From NCBI RefSeq assembly GCF_024359545.1, contig NZ_JAKQZG010000001.1, positions 186,001-250,000 on the forward strand: DNA of 64,000 nt. Reading direction: 5' to 3'. A model generated the notes under the pieces. That model was not told where the DNA came from. It ran no database searches and saw only the letters and a list, made by a program, of their open reading frames with translations. Numbering within the stretch: the first letter of the stretch is position 1; every line of letters starts with the position of its first letter. Source of the stretch: Jiella marina (GTDB taxonomy: Bacteria; Pseudomonadota; Alphaproteobacteria; Rhizobiales; Rhizobiaceae). Made by a program: the position numbers and the translations under genes. Below, piece by piece: positions 18,848 to 27,934 of the stretch.

Positions 18848-19281
18848 GGGGTCTGTTCTCTCCAGAAGGATTGCGGAAGCGATGAGACCGACATGGACCA
18901 GACCCGCCGGGCTTCCGCAAGATGGTGATCGGCCGGTCGCGCAGACGAGCCCAGCAGACACGGCCATGGTGGGCCCAAAGGCGGACGTCTGGCGCATCGA
19001 GGACGGCGAAATCCATTCGAACAAATTTAACCAAGTTTCGCAGCCGGGGAGAAATGCCTCGGAAGCAGTCGCGATTGCGGTGCTAAAACGGAAAGTCCTG
19101 GCATGGAGCCAGACCGAGGGTCGGGAAAACGGGGGATAGGGCATGGCCGGTTCCGAGACACAGTGGCGCGCCCATGTCAGTAAGTGTCATAAGATAGATT
19201 ATGGAACATAATATGCATTGGGCCAGCGTGGCGGTTCTTGTCCAATCGTTGCTCGCGCTGGGCGCCATCGCGGCTCGACCT
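18848..19281. other. 434-base non-coding gap upstream of mazG
   Basis: No supported gene. Open frames here lack family similarity and sensible starts. The stretch 19175-19215 is AT-rich and contains the palindrome ATTATGGAACATAAT at 19198-19212. It probably carries the mazG promoter, but no -35/-10 pair could be assigned. Confidence 0.5.
19198..19212. promoter_or_regulatory. Perfect palindrome in an AT-rich patch
   Basis: ATTATG and CATAAT flank GAA, giving a perfect 6-base inverted repeat. It lies in an AT-rich island inside GC-rich DNA, about 350 bases upstream of mazG and 70 bases after the DUF1232 stop. A regulator site is plausible but not identified. Confidence 0.25.
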
Positions 19282-19674
19282 TCAAGGTCGCATCCACCAG
19301 CGCCATCCCCAAAAGCCCATGGTCAGCAGCCCAAAAGACCAGAGCGCGACGACCAGGACCATGCCCGCACGTCCTACCGCCCTGTCGGACAACGTGTCTG
19401 TCGAGCGGCGGCATTCCTTCATCAGCTCCGCCGGAACGAGCTTCACGACGAGAAAAATGCCGAGCGGCAAGATCAGGAGATCGTCGAGCAGTCCAAGAAC
19501 CGGAATGAAGTCTGGGATGAGATCGATCGGCGACAACGCATAGGCCGCGATGACGACAGCAAGCAGCTTGGCAATGCGTGGCGTCCTCGGATCGCGCGCG
19601 ACAATCCAGAGCGCCCGACCGTCACGTCTCAGAGCGCGTGCCCAGTTTCGCAGACGGTCGTATGCCCTGGACAT
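19282..19674 (-). CDS. YkvA/DUF1232 membrane protein
   Basis: 130-residue small membrane protein with the DUF1232 core (RIAKLLAVVIAAYALSPIDL then IPDFIPVLGLLDDLLILPLG) and a further C-terminal hydrophobic segment (GMVLVVALWSFGLLTMGFWG). Function unknown for the family. The ATG at 19674 (MSRAYDRLRNWAR) starts one base after the MBL hydrolase stop, so it is very likely co-translated with it. A longer reading from 19725 would overlap that gene. Confidence 0.82.
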   Translation of the reverse strand: MSRAYDRLRNWARALRRDGRALWIVARDPRTPRIAKLLAVVIAAYALSPIDLIPDFIPVLGLLDDLLILPLGIFLVVKLVPAELMKECRRSTDTLSDRAVGRAGMVLVVALWSFGLLTMGFWGWRWWMRP

Positions 19675-19675
19675 C

Positions 19676-20485
19676 TCAGTCGATCGGCAGTTCGATCGCG
19701 AGCCCGTCGTAGCCGGGCCGCACATGGTCCGGGAGTTCGGCAGAGAGCCGGTCGTAGTCGAGCGGCGTATGCATGTGGGTCAGGGTCGCGCGCGGTACGC
19801 CGAAGCGTTCGATCCATCCGAGCGCCTGTTCGACGCTGAGATGGCTCGGATGCGGGCGATACTGCAGGCAATCGATGACGATGTGCTCGGCGCCGCGAAT
19901 GGCCGCGATCGCATCGTCGGGAAAATCGGAAACGTCGCTGCAATAGGCAAACGGGCCGACGCGAAATCCGAGCGAATGGATCGACCCGTGGATCTGGCGA
20001 AACGGCAGGATCTCCACGCGACCGCCGGGCCCATCGATTCCGAAGCGTTCTGCCGCGTCCATCGGCTCGCGTTGGATGATGGGCGGATAGTTGCTGCCGG
20101 GCGGTTTCTCGAAACAGTAGCGGAACGCCTCGAAGACGCGGTCATAGGTGAAATCGTCGGCATAGACCGGGATGCGGGTCTTCTGGGAAAGCGCGTAGCT
20201 CCGCAGATCGTCGATGCCATGGAAATGGTCGGCATGAGGATGGGTCAGAAGCACCGCTTCGAGCCGGTCGACACGGGCCGCCAGCATCTGGGCCCGGAAA
20301 TCCGGTCCGCAATCGATCGCGATCCGCGTCGTGCCCTGGGCGCCGATCCGCTCGATCAACGCCGCTGGCCTCAGACGCTTGTTCTTCGGATTGTCCGGAT
20401 CGCACGCCCCCCAATCGCCGTTGACCCGCGGGACTCCGGGCGATGAAGCACAGCCGAGTATCGTCAGGCGCAGCCGGTCGCTCAT
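19676..20485 (-). CDS. Metallo-beta-lactamase-fold hydrolase, PhnP-like
   Basis: 269-residue MBL-fold hydrolase. The metal motif HxHxDH appears in LLTHPHADHFHG, with further ligands in FAYCSDVSDFP and LTHMHTPLDYD. It resembles PhnP-type cyclic phosphodiesterases; in alphaproteobacteria this gene regularly follows tatD, and its substrate is not established. The ATG at 20485 (MSDRLRLTILGCASSPGVP) was chosen; a TTG at 20527 overlapping the tatD stop is an alternative. Confidence 0.85.
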   Translation of the reverse strand: MSDRLRLTILGCASSPGVPRVNGDWGACDPDNPKNKRLRPAALIERIGAQGTTRIAIDCGPDFRAQMLAARVDRLEAVLLTHPHADHFHGIDDLRSYALSQKTRIPVYADDFTYDRVFEAFRYCFEKPPGSNYPPIIQREPMDAAERFGIDGPGGRVEILPFRQIHGSIHSLGFRVGPFAYCSDVSDFPDDAIAAIRGAEHIVIDCLQYRPHPSHLSVEQALGWIERFGVPRATLTHMHTPLDYDRLSAELPDHVRPGYDGLAIELPID

Positions 20486-20523
20486 CGTCCACTCAGTCTC
20501 GAAGAACGCATGGTGGGAACGGC

Positions 20524-21324
20524 TCAAGCGGTGCCGCGCGGATCGTCGATCCGGCTGAAGAGACGAAAGAAATTGTCGCTGGTCCGTGTGGCGATCGCTT
20601 CGAGATCGACGCCTTTGACCTCGGCCAGAACCTCCGCCGTATGCCGCACATAGGCCGGCTCGTTGCGCTTACCGCGATAAGGCGGCGGCGCGAGATAGGG
20701 AGCGTCGGTTTCCACCAGCAGACGTTCCATCGGCACATCGGCGGCAATCGCCCGGATGTCGTCGGAGCGCTTGAAGGCGAGGATCCCGGAGAAGGACACG
20801 TAACCGCCCAGGGCCAATCCGGCCTCGGCCAACCCGCGCCCGGACGAGAAGCAGTGCAGAATGAAGTGGAAAGCCCCCTTCCCGCTTTCCTCCTCCAGAA
20901 TGCGGATCATGTCGTCGTCGGCTTCACGCGCATGGATTACCAGCGGAAGCCCGGTTTCGCGCGCGGCGGCGATATGGGTGCGGAAGACACGGGCCTGAAC
21001 GTCTCGCGGCGACTTTTCGTAATGATAGTCGAGCCCGGCCTCGCCGATCGCGACGATCTTGTCCCGCTCGCTGAGACGGATCAGCTCTTCGGCCGTGACG
21101 TCCGGCTCGGCGGCGGCATTGTGCGGATGCGTGCCGACCGACGCGTAGACCTCCGGGTGCTCGCTCGTGATCGCGATCAGCGTCTCGATCCGCGAGACGA
21201 AGGTGGAGATCGTCACGAAGCGCTGGATGCCGTTCGCCTTGGCCCGCTCGACAAGGGCGCTGCGCTCGCCGTCGAAATCGGGAAAATCCAGATGGCAATG
21301 GCTGTCGACGAGAAAGACCGCCAT
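20524..21324 (-). CDS. TatD-family metal-dependent deoxyribonuclease
   Basis: 266-residue TIM-barrel hydrolase. Metal ligands appear in DSHCHLDFP, GEAGLDYHY, VIHARE, LHCFSSG and VETDAPYLAP, the standard TatD signature series. Members act as 3'-5' DNA exonucleases or D-aminoacyl-tRNA deacylase-like enzymes. Its ATG shares one base with the metG stop (TGATG), showing tight coupling in the tmk-holB-metG-tatD-MBL string. Confidence 0.93.
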   Translation of the reverse strand: MAVFLVDSHCHLDFPDFDGERSALVERAKANGIQRFVTISTFVSRIETLIAITSEHPEVYASVGTHPHNAAAEPDVTAEELIRLSERDKIVAIGEAGLDYHYEKSPRDVQARVFRTHIAAARETGLPLVIHAREADDDMIRILEEESGKGAFHFILHCFSSGRGLAEAGLALGGYVSFSGILAFKRSDDIRAIAADVPMERLLVETDAPYLAPPPYRGKRNEPAYVRHTAEVLAEVKGVDLEAIATRTSDNFFRLFSRIDDPRGTA

Positions 21325-22874
21325 CAGGCTCCATCCTCGGCGAGCGTGTCGACGAAGCGCGGGAAGACCGGCTTCGGCGGCGGCATCGGGCTGCCGGGCT
21401 TGAGCGCCCGCTCGGGCGCCAGTTCGCTGAAGCTGCGCCGATCCGCTTCGACGCCGAGAGTGTCGAGCAGATTGCCGGCACTCTCCGGCACGAAGGGCTG
21501 CAGCAGGATCGCGACACGCCGCACGACCTCAGCCGTCACGTAGAGCACCGTGCCCATACGCTCCGGATCACTCTTGCGCAGCGCCCAAGGTTCCTGGCCG
21601 GCGAAATAGCGATTCGCCGATCCGACGACGTTGATGATACTGGCAAGTACGGCATGGATTTCCTGCCTATCGATCGCCTCGCGGGCCTTGGGCAACAAGG
21701 CGTGGGCTTCGGCGAGAATGGCCTCGTCCTCGCTTGTCAGCGTTCCGCAGGCGGGCACCTGCGCATCGCAATGCTTGCCGATCATCGACAGCGAGCGCTG
21801 GGCGAGATTGCCGATATCGTTGGCGAGTTCGGAATTGCTGCGATTGATGATCGCGTCGTGGGAGTAGTTGCCGTCTTGGCCGAACGGCACCTCGCGCAAC
21901 AGGAAATAACGCAGCCGGTCGAGGCCATAGGTCTCCACCAGTGCGAAAGGATCGATGACGTTGCCGACCGACTTCGACATCTTCTCCCCGCGATTGAACA
22001 GGAAGCCGTGGGCATAGACGCGCTTCGGCAGAGGCAGCCGCGCCGACATCAGGAAAGCCGGCCAGTAGACGGTGTGGAAGCGGACGATGTCCTTGCCGAT
22101 GACGTGGAGATCGGCGGGCCAGAAGGCGCCACGCTCCTTGCCTTCGAGATAGCCGGTCGCGGTCAGATAGTTCGTCAGCGCGTCGACCCAGACATACATG
22201 ACGTGCTTTTCGTCGCCGGGCACGGGAATGCCCCAGTCGAAGGTCGTGCGCGAGACCGAGAGATCACGCAGACCCGAGTGCACGAACGACGTCACCTCGT
22301 TGCGGCGTTCGGCCGGGCCGATGAAGTCCGGATTGGCTTCGTAATGGGCAAGCAGCCGTTCCTGGAAGGTTGAGAGCCGGAAGAAGTAGCTTTCCTCCTC
22401 GACCCACTCGACCGGCGTGCCCTGCGGACCGTAGCGCTGCCCGTCCTCCTTTAGCGTGACCTCTTCCTCGCCGTAATAGGCTTCGTCACGCACCGAGTAC
22501 CAGCCGGAATAGGAGCCCTTGTAGATGTCGCCGGCATCCTGCATGCGCTGCCAGATCGCCTGGCAGGTCTGCCGGTGACGGTCCTCGCTGGTGCGGATGA
22601 AGTCGTCATTGGACCCGCCCAGAACTTCCGCCATGCGCAGGAATTCCGCGGCGTTGGCGTCGGCGAGTTCGCGCGGCGAAACCCCCTGCCCGCGCGCCGC
22701 CTGAAGCATCTTGATGCCGTGCTCGTCGGTGCCGGTCAGGAAGAAGACGTCGTAGCCGTCGAGACGCTTGAAGCGCGCCAGCGCATCCGTCGCGATCAGC
22801 TCGTAGGCATGGCCGATATGGGGACGGCCGTTCGGATAGGAGATCGCCGTGGTCAGATAGAAGCGTTCGGCCAT
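21324..22874 (-). CDS. metG: Methionyl-tRNA synthetase
   Basis: 516-residue class I synthetase. The HIGH motif is in [20 protein letters not shown] and the KMSKS loop is [14 protein letters not shown]. It is the short alphaproteobacterial type with no C-terminal tRNA-binding extension. The ATG at 22874 ([16 protein letters not shown]) matches the family start; the 39 codons upstream in frame are not conserved. Confidence 0.96.
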   Translation of the reverse strand: MAERFYLTTAISYPNGRPHIGHAYELIATDALARFKRLDGYDVFFLTGTDEHGIKMLQAARGQGVSPRELADANAAEFLRMAEVLGGSNDDFIRTSEDRHRQTCQAIWQRMQDAGDIYKGSYSGWYSVRDEAYYGEEEVTLKEDGQRYGPQGTPVEWVEEESYFFRLSTFQERLLAHYEANPDFIGPAERRNEVTSFVHSGLRDLSVSRTTFDWGIPVPGDEKHVMYVWVDALTNYLTATGYLEGKERGAFWPADLHVIGKDIVRFHTVYWPAFLMSARLPLPKRVYAHGFLFNRGEKMSKSVGNVIDPFALVETYGLDRLRYFLLREVPFGQDGNYSHDAIINRSNSELANDIGNLAQRSLSMIGKHCDAQVPACGTLTSEDEAILAEAHALLPKAREAIDRQEIHAVLASIINVVGSANRYFAGQEPWALRKSDPERMGTVLYVTAEVVRRVAILLQPFVPESAGNLLDTLGVEADRRSFSELAPERALKPGSPMPPPKPVFPRFVDTLAEDGA

Positions 22875-22991
22875 GGTGGCGTTGGAAATCCTTGAAAATC
22901 GGCTGGTCAAAACGGCCATCACGCCGTCCGGCAGGGCATCCGTCCCGCCTTTCTCTTCTCGGGAGATAGAGCATTCCCCCGCGCGGCTCAA

Positions 22992-24101
22992 TCAGTCCCG
23001 AAACGCCGCGCCATTGCTGCCGTCGCTGCCACCGTGAAACGTCGCCCGGAGCTCGAAGATGCGGCTCGCCGTCGTCAGCGCCATCTGCTTGCGATCGAGA
23101 TTGAACGCCGCTGCCTCGGCCAAGCGCGACGACTCGGCCTGCCAGAGTTCCGCGAAGGCCGCCGCCGCGGCCATGTCGCCGGCTCTCAACCGCTCCTCGC
23201 TCATGGCGGCGATGGCGCTCATCAGCGCGGACAGGAGGAGATCGTAGGAGGCTTCGCGGCCCTTCAGCGTCAGGGAATCGATCATTGACTGCAGGGCATT
23301 GAGGTCCGGAACATCGCTGGCGAGGAGCGTGGCGAGTGTCTGTTCGATCTCCGCGCCGCCATGGGTGGCCAGCATCAGCGCCTTGCGCACGCTGCCTTCG
23401 GCCGAGCGCAGCAGAATGTCCGCCTCGGCGCCCTCGCTCGGTGCCGCGCCACAGTGCGCAAGCGCCAATGTCAACTCGTCATCGCTCAGCGGATCGAACC
23501 GGGCCAGCCGGCACCGCGAGCGGATGGTCGGCAGGAGACGACCCGGTGTGTGATTGACGATCAGGAACAGCGAACGCGCCGGCGGCTCTTCCAGAAGCTT
23601 CAGGAGAGCATTGGCGGCGCTGCGATTGAGATCGTCCGCCGGGTCGATGAGCGCGATCCGCCATCCTTTGCCCGACGCAGTCGCATGGAAAAAGCGCCCG
23701 AGTCGCCGGACTTCCTCGACGGTGATCTGGGTCCGGTAGCCGCTGCCTCGCTCCACCGGCGGCCGGGTGACGTGGATCAGGGTGGGCAGGGATCCGATGG
23801 CGATCTGACGAAACACCGGATCGTCCGTGCGAAACCGCGCCGTGGTCTGATCATCGGTCTGTTCGTCAGCGTATTCGGCGCCGCTGAGAATCCGCGCAAA
23901 GGCGAAGGCAGCCGTGGCCTTGCCGATACCCCTTGGACCCTGAAGAAGCCAGGCGTGATGCAGCCGCTCCGATCGCGCCGCCGCGATCATTTCCCCAAAA
24001 ATCGCGCCATGGCCGACAAGGGCCGGCGTGGCAGCCGGTGGCGGCACGCCCTCGATCGCATCGAACGTGTCGTAGCTTTCGACGGGTGCTGCGGCGTTCA
24101 T
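22992..24101 (-). CDS. holB: DNA polymerase III delta' subunit
   Basis: 369-residue clamp-loader AAA+ subunit. A P-loop GPRGIGKAT is present, with NALLKLLEEPPARSLFLIVN and the arginine-finger region TIRSRCR typical of delta'/gamma families. It works with tau and delta to load the beta clamp. The ATG overlaps the tmk stop by four bases. Confidence 0.94.
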   Translation of the reverse strand: MNAAAPVESYDTFDAIEGVPPPAATPALVGHGAIFGEMIAAARSERLHHAWLLQGPRGIGKATAAFAFARILSGAEYADEQTDDQTTARFRTDDPVFRQIAIGSLPTLIHVTRPPVERGSGYRTQITVEEVRRLGRFFHATASGKGWRIALIDPADDLNRSAANALLKLLEEPPARSLFLIVNHTPGRLLPTIRSRCRLARFDPLSDDELTLALAHCGAAPSEGAEADILLRSAEGSVRKALMLATHGGAEIEQTLATLLASDVPDLNALQSMIDSLTLKGREASYDLLLSALMSAIAAMSEERLRAGDMAAAAAFAELWQAESSRLAEAAAFNLDRKQMALTTASRIFELRATFHGGSDGSNGAAFRD

Positions 24102-24778
24102 TGCTCGTGGCCGAGCTTGAGCGAGCGGTCGATATCTTCGAAGCGCCGAGCTTCCAGGCGGTCGTCGACGAGTGCACGGATCTCTGCCGCCACGTCGTCG
24201 GCCGGACGATTGCCGTCGACCACCATGCAGCGCTCCGGTTCGTTCGCGGCGATCTTGAGGAACGCGCGACGACGCTCTTCCTGTACCTGAACGTCGTCCT
24301 TCTCGAACCGATCGGCCGATGCATGGCCGCGCCGCTTGCGCGCACGATCGGATCCGATCTCGGCGGGCACGTCCAGAACGATGGTGAGATCAGGATAGAC
24401 CCCGTTCAAGGCCACCCTTTCGAGGCGCTCCATCAAGGCCTGATCGTTTTCCGGATCGAGAAACTGGTAGACGCGGGTGGAGTCGTGAAACCGGTCGCAA
24501 AGCACGATGTCGCCGCGCTGCAGAGCCGGCTGAATCAGTTCGGCAACATGATCGGCGCGAGCGGCTGCAAACAGCACGGCCTCCCATTCCGGCCCCAGTT
24601 CCTCGGCGGTCCCCGACAGGATGATGTGGCGAACGGCTTCCGCGCCGGGAGAGCCGCCCGGCTCGCGGGTGATCGTCACACTGTGGCCTTCCGAGCGCAG
24701 ATGCGCCGCCAGTCGAGCGATCTGTGTCGACTTGCCGCCCCCTTCACCGCCCTCGAACGTTATCAAGAAACCTGCCAC
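24098..24778 (-). CDS. tmk: Thymidylate kinase
   Basis: 226-residue dTMP kinase. The P-loop is EGGEGGGKST, the DRx motif is LCDRFHDSTRVYQ, and the LID region (RARKRRGHASADRFEKDDV) carries basic residues. It starts with GTG at 24778 (MAGFLITFEGGEG). It begins just after the DacF gene, 23 bases away, and leads the tmk-holB pair. Confidence 0.95.
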   Translation of the reverse strand: MAGFLITFEGGEGGGKSTQIARLAAHLRSEGHSVTITREPGGSPGAEAVRHIILSGTAEELGPEWEAVLFAAARADHVAELIQPALQRGDIVLCDRFHDSTRVYQFLDPENDQALMERLERVALNGVYPDLTIVLDVPAEIGSDRARKRRGHASADRFEKDDVQVQEERRRAFLKIAANEPERCMVVDGNRPADDVAAEIRALVDDRLEARRFEDIDRSLKLGHEQ

Positions 24779-24801
24779 GAAAAACTCAAATCCGATCCGG
24801 T

Positions 24802-26004
24802 CTAGAATGCCCGCAACCAGCCAAAGGCGAGTTCGCGCATCGCGCCCACGGCACGATCAACGAAATTGCCGTTGCCGACGCTATTGGCCGCAATCAGCGG
24901 CTCGCTCAACACCCGCTGGCCATCGACCATGACGTCGAGAGACGCCACCGCGGCCCCCTCCTCCACCGGAGCGGTCAGCGGTCCTTCATAGCGGATCTGC
25001 CCCGTGACGCCTGCATCGTCGCTTTTGGGAAGGAGTGCCGAGATCGGCTTCGGGGCCCGGAGCGGGACGGTACCCGTTTCCCCACCGAACACGTCCGCCC
25101 AACCGACACGATCGCCCTCGGCGTAGAGCTTTCGCGTCGCGAACGACGAGTCGGCCCAATCGAGCAGTCGACGCGCTTCATCGGCACGGTCGCGAGAAGT
25201 CTCGAGCCCGCTCATCGCCAGATAGGTCACGCGTCCGTTGCGGTTGGTGACGCCCAGAAGCGCATAGCCCGACGCTTCCGTGTAGCCCGTACCCAGACCG
25301 TCCGCCCCGATGTCCATCTGCAGCAAGGGATTGCGATTGCGCTGAAAGATCTTGTTCCAAGTGAAGTTCGGCTCGGAATAGAGGGCGTAGAGATCGGCGT
25401 GCTCGTTGCGGATATGCCGGGCCAACGCCACCAGATCCCGGACGGTCACATACTGTCCGTCGGCGGGCAGGCCCGTCGGATTGACAAACCGGCTGTCGTT
25501 CAGTCCGAGTTCTGCGGCCCGCTCGTTCATCAAGGCCGCGAACGCCTCTTCCGAACCCGCGATCCCCTCCGCAAGCGCGATGCAGGCGTCATTGGCCGAT
25601 TGGATGATCGCACCGCGGATGAGATTGCCCACCGAGACCGTCGATTTGACGTCCGCAAACATCGTGGACGACCCGGAAGGAGCACCACCGGTCCGCCAGG
25701 CGTGAACGCTGATCGGATATTCCGTATCGAGGCTGATTCGCCCCGCCTCGATCGCCTCGAAGACCACTTCCATGGTCATCATCTTGGCCAGCGATGCCGG
25801 CGGGAACGGCTGATCGGGGTTCTTCTGCAGGAGGACGGTTCCGGACTCGCCGTCGATGAGAAGCGCCTGGCTCGCCTCCGTTTTGACCGTGTTCTGGTCT
25901 TCGTCTTCCTGCGCGTGAGCGGACAGGTTCGAAATCGCCAGTCCGACGAGCACCGCGATGGCCAACAGGCCGGATCGTGCTGGGTGAGCAGTGGTTATCA
26001 TCAT
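24802..26004 (-). CDS. D-alanyl-D-alanine carboxypeptidase family protein (DacF/PBP5 type) with altered KTG motif
   Basis: 400-residue secreted serine peptidase of the S11 family that trims peptidoglycan pentapeptides. A signal peptide is visible (GLLAIAVLVGLAISNLSAHA). Catalytic motifs are ASLAKM (SxxK) and SAND (SxN). The third motif, normally KTG, reads GTG in GADGLGTGYTEASGYA: the lysine is replaced by glycine, confirmed at the codon level near 25300. The C-terminal PBP5-type domain is present. The ATG at 26004 was chosen just before the signal peptide. Activity may be altered. Confidence 0.9.
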   Translation of the reverse strand: MMITTAHPARSGLLAIAVLVGLAISNLSAHAQEDEDQNTVKTEASQALLIDGESGTVLLQKNPDQPFPPASLAKMMTMEVVFEAIEAGRISLDTEYPISVHAWRTGGAPSGSSTMFADVKSTVSVGNLIRGAIIQSANDACIALAEGIAGSEEAFAALMNERAAELGLNDSRFVNPTGLPADGQYVTVRDLVALARHIRNEHADLYALYSEPNFTWNKIFQRNRNPLLQMDIGADGLGTGYTEASGYALLGVTNRNGRVTYLAMSGLETSRDRADEARRLLDWADSSFATRKLYAEGDRVGWADVFGGETGTVPLRAPKPISALLPKSDDAGVTGQIRYEGPLTAPVEEGAAVASLDVMVDGQRVLSEPLIAANSVGNGNFVDRAVGAMRELAFGWLRAF

Positions 26005-26110
26005 TGCATCGGAGCGAAAAACCGGATCCATGTCCTCGACACATCCAGTTATCGTCCCGAGCCATGAGGGCGCAAGTCGCCGACGGTGCTGAGGTCGATC
26101 TGAAGCGGCT

Positions 26111-27208
26111 TCAGTCCCGCAGGACGAAAGCGTCTTCCGCGCCAACCTGCCACAGCCGGCTCAGAAGCATGTCCGCGTCATTGTCGTTGTCGACCATAAA
26201 CTTGACCGTCTGACCGCCGAGGTCCGGGGCGGGTTCGACGACGAGGTGCCCCTGACCGCGAGTCACGCTGCGGACCCGCTCCAGCAGGTGATCGTCGACC
26301 AGTCCGACCGCAATGGTCTCACCGGTGGAACCAACCGACATGGTTTGCAGGGCCGATGCAGCGCCACTCTCTGCTTGGGTCGCAGCGGCATAGGAATTTA
26401 CGAACAGGGATGCACCAAACCAACCCTTCGCGCCCGAACGACCGCTTCCGCCGTCATCCTCGGCGCCATTGGCCCGCACGCCCGGCAGCTCCTCGCCATA
26501 GGCCATCGCCATGCCCCCGACGCCTGCGCCACGATCGGTCTCGACGCTGGCGACCATGACCTGATCCGGCGTCATCGACGCCGAACCGTCACCCGGCTCG
26601 AAGCTCGCCATCAGCATCTTGGTGTCGTCGCCTTCGAGCGGCGCCCGTCCGACATATTCGACCTTGACGTCGGCCGTGCCCGCGGACTTGAAGCCGAGAA
26701 GTTCCGCTGCCTGAGCCGACAGATCGATCTCGCGACCATGGGCGAACGGCCCGCGGTCGTTGATGCGCACCATCAGCCGGTTGCCGTTCTTCAGATTGGT
26801 GACGGTCGCGTAGGACGGCAGCGGAAAGGTCTTGTGGGCGGCCGACAGGCCGTACATGTCGTAGACCTCGCCGTTCGCCGTCAGTCGGCCATGGAAATTC
26901 GGCCCGTACCAGGACGCCTGGCCTGTCTTGACATAGCCCGGCTGGTCCTTGGGATAGTACCACTTGCCCTTGACCTTGTAGGGCTTGCCCACATGCGAAC
27001 GCCCGCCCCCTTTGGGAACGCGCTTGCTCTTCGTCACGCGCGGGCTGGCCGGCACACCGTAGCTGCGGCTGTCGAATTTCACGTCGGTGCTGATGTCGGC
27101 CAGGTCTTCGACGGGCGAACCCGATCCCTGGCATCCCCCCAAAGCAACCGATGCGGCAAGCACGGTTCCGCAAAGCCCGGCTTGTCGCCGGCTCAGATTC
27201 CAGCCCAT
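26111..27208 (-). CDS. rlpA: RlpA-like septal lipoprotein
   Basis: 365-residue predicted lipoprotein. The lipobox is VALGGCQG near residue 25. A double-psi beta-barrel follows with GQASWYGPNFHGRLTANGE, THE-type AAHKTFPLPSYATVTNL and VRINDRGPFAHGREIDLS, the RlpA core, whose known members cut denuded glycan strands. The C-terminal 70 residues look SPOR-like (peptidoglycan binding). The ATG at 27208 was preferred to a TTG seven codons upstream. It precedes the DacF gene by about 106 bases; both act on the cell wall. Confidence 0.9.
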   Translation of the reverse strand: MGWNLSRRQAGLCGTVLAASVALGGCQGSGSPVEDLADISTDVKFDSRSYGVPASPRVTKSKRVPKGGGRSHVGKPYKVKGKWYYPKDQPGYVKTGQASWYGPNFHGRLTANGEVYDMYGLSAAHKTFPLPSYATVTNLKNGNRLMVRINDRGPFAHGREIDLSAQAAELLGFKSAGTADVKVEYVGRAPLEGDDTKMLMASFEPGDGSASMTPDQVMVASVETDRGAGVGGMAMAYGEELPGVRANGAEDDGGSGRSGAKGWFGASLFVNSYAAATQAESGAASALQTMSVGSTGETIAVGLVDDHLLERVRSVTRGQGHLVVEPAPDLGGQTVKFMVDNDNDADMLLSRLWQVGAEDAFVLRD

Positions 27209-27684
27209 CGTTTTCGACGCCCCCGCCAAACCCCAAATTTATCGTCCATGACACGGCGTCCCCACGCCGATCACGTCGTTGAAATCATCATGTAACAAAG
27301 GGAGACCAAGAGGCAATCGCCTGATTTTCAGGCATCAGCGCCCTTCAGAAGAGGTACGGCGCTTGACTGTTGCACCGCGGTGACTCGGTGGATCGATAAC
27401 GAAAACGGTTGCGTTCGGGATGAGCCGGGCACCCATGGCCGCCAGAGGCTTGATTCACGCGGCCTTATCCCCAACCTGTACGATCACGGAGCCGCGCCTC
27501 ACTCTCATGAACTATGGCAAGACCATGGCTTTGCCCTGTTATGGCCATATTTCGCGCCCTGCAGCTTGGTTAATCGCGCCAGTTCACAAATTGTTTCATC
27601 AGTAGTTTCACCCGTCCGCGCCTTGCCCACGGTCCACCCTCGCTTGCGTGAAACGGTCCCTCCAGCTATGGCAGGCACCGGTAC
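27209..27684. other. 476-base non-coding gap with a tRNA promoter
   Basis: No supported gene; the open frame at 27380-27721 overlaps the tRNA and has no family resemblance. The only recognisable signal is TTGCGT at 27644-27649, 17 bases, TATGGC at 27667-27672, placed to start transcription a few bases before the tRNA-Ser gene. The region also marks the junction between housekeeping genes and the catabolic block. Confidence 0.55.
27644..27672 (+). promoter_or_regulatory. Promoter of tRNA-Ser
   Basis: TTGCGT, a 17-base spacer and TATGGC, with the predicted start about six bases before the mature tRNA. The tRNA-Pro gene at 41752 has the same TTGCGT -35 hexamer at the same distance. Confidence 0.55.
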
Positions 27685-27774
27685 GGATGGGTGGCCGAGC
27701 GGTTTAAGGCACCGGTCTTGAAAACCGGCGAAGGTGAGAGCCTTCCGTGGGTTCGAATCCCACCCCATCCGCCA
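27685..27774 (+). tRNA. tRNA-Ser (anticodon UGA)
   Basis: A 90-base type II tRNA. The acceptor GGATGGG (27685-27691) pairs with CCCATCC (27764-27770), the anticodon stem is CCGGT/ACCGG with TGA at 27719-27721, a long variable arm follows, GGTTCGAATCC forms the T arm, and CCA is encoded at 27772-27774. It reads UCA and related serine codons. Confidence 0.97.
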
Positions 27775-27934
27775 TCAATTATGTGTCCGGCCCGGTATCT
27801 ATGGCCCAGTCCCCCGAGAAGGCCGACAGGCTTCTTGCGTGCCGCGACAGACGGACACAAGCAACGGTTTGACCCCACCATTCCGCCAATCGGAGCATCG
27901 ATCGGGCGGGATCGGGACCCCCTCGCCGCTTTCC

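Noticed and set aside
17969-19144. Long N-terminal extension of MazG
   Set aside because: The first 99 codons show no similarity to the family and a good ribosome site precedes the ATG at 18847.
24724-26067. 447-codon plus-strand frame opposite the DacF-type gene
   Set aside because: Antisense shadow; the minus strand has the signal peptide and catalytic motifs.
27380-27721. 113-codon open frame ending in tRNA-Ser
   Set aside because: Overlaps the tRNA, no ribosome site, no family likeness.
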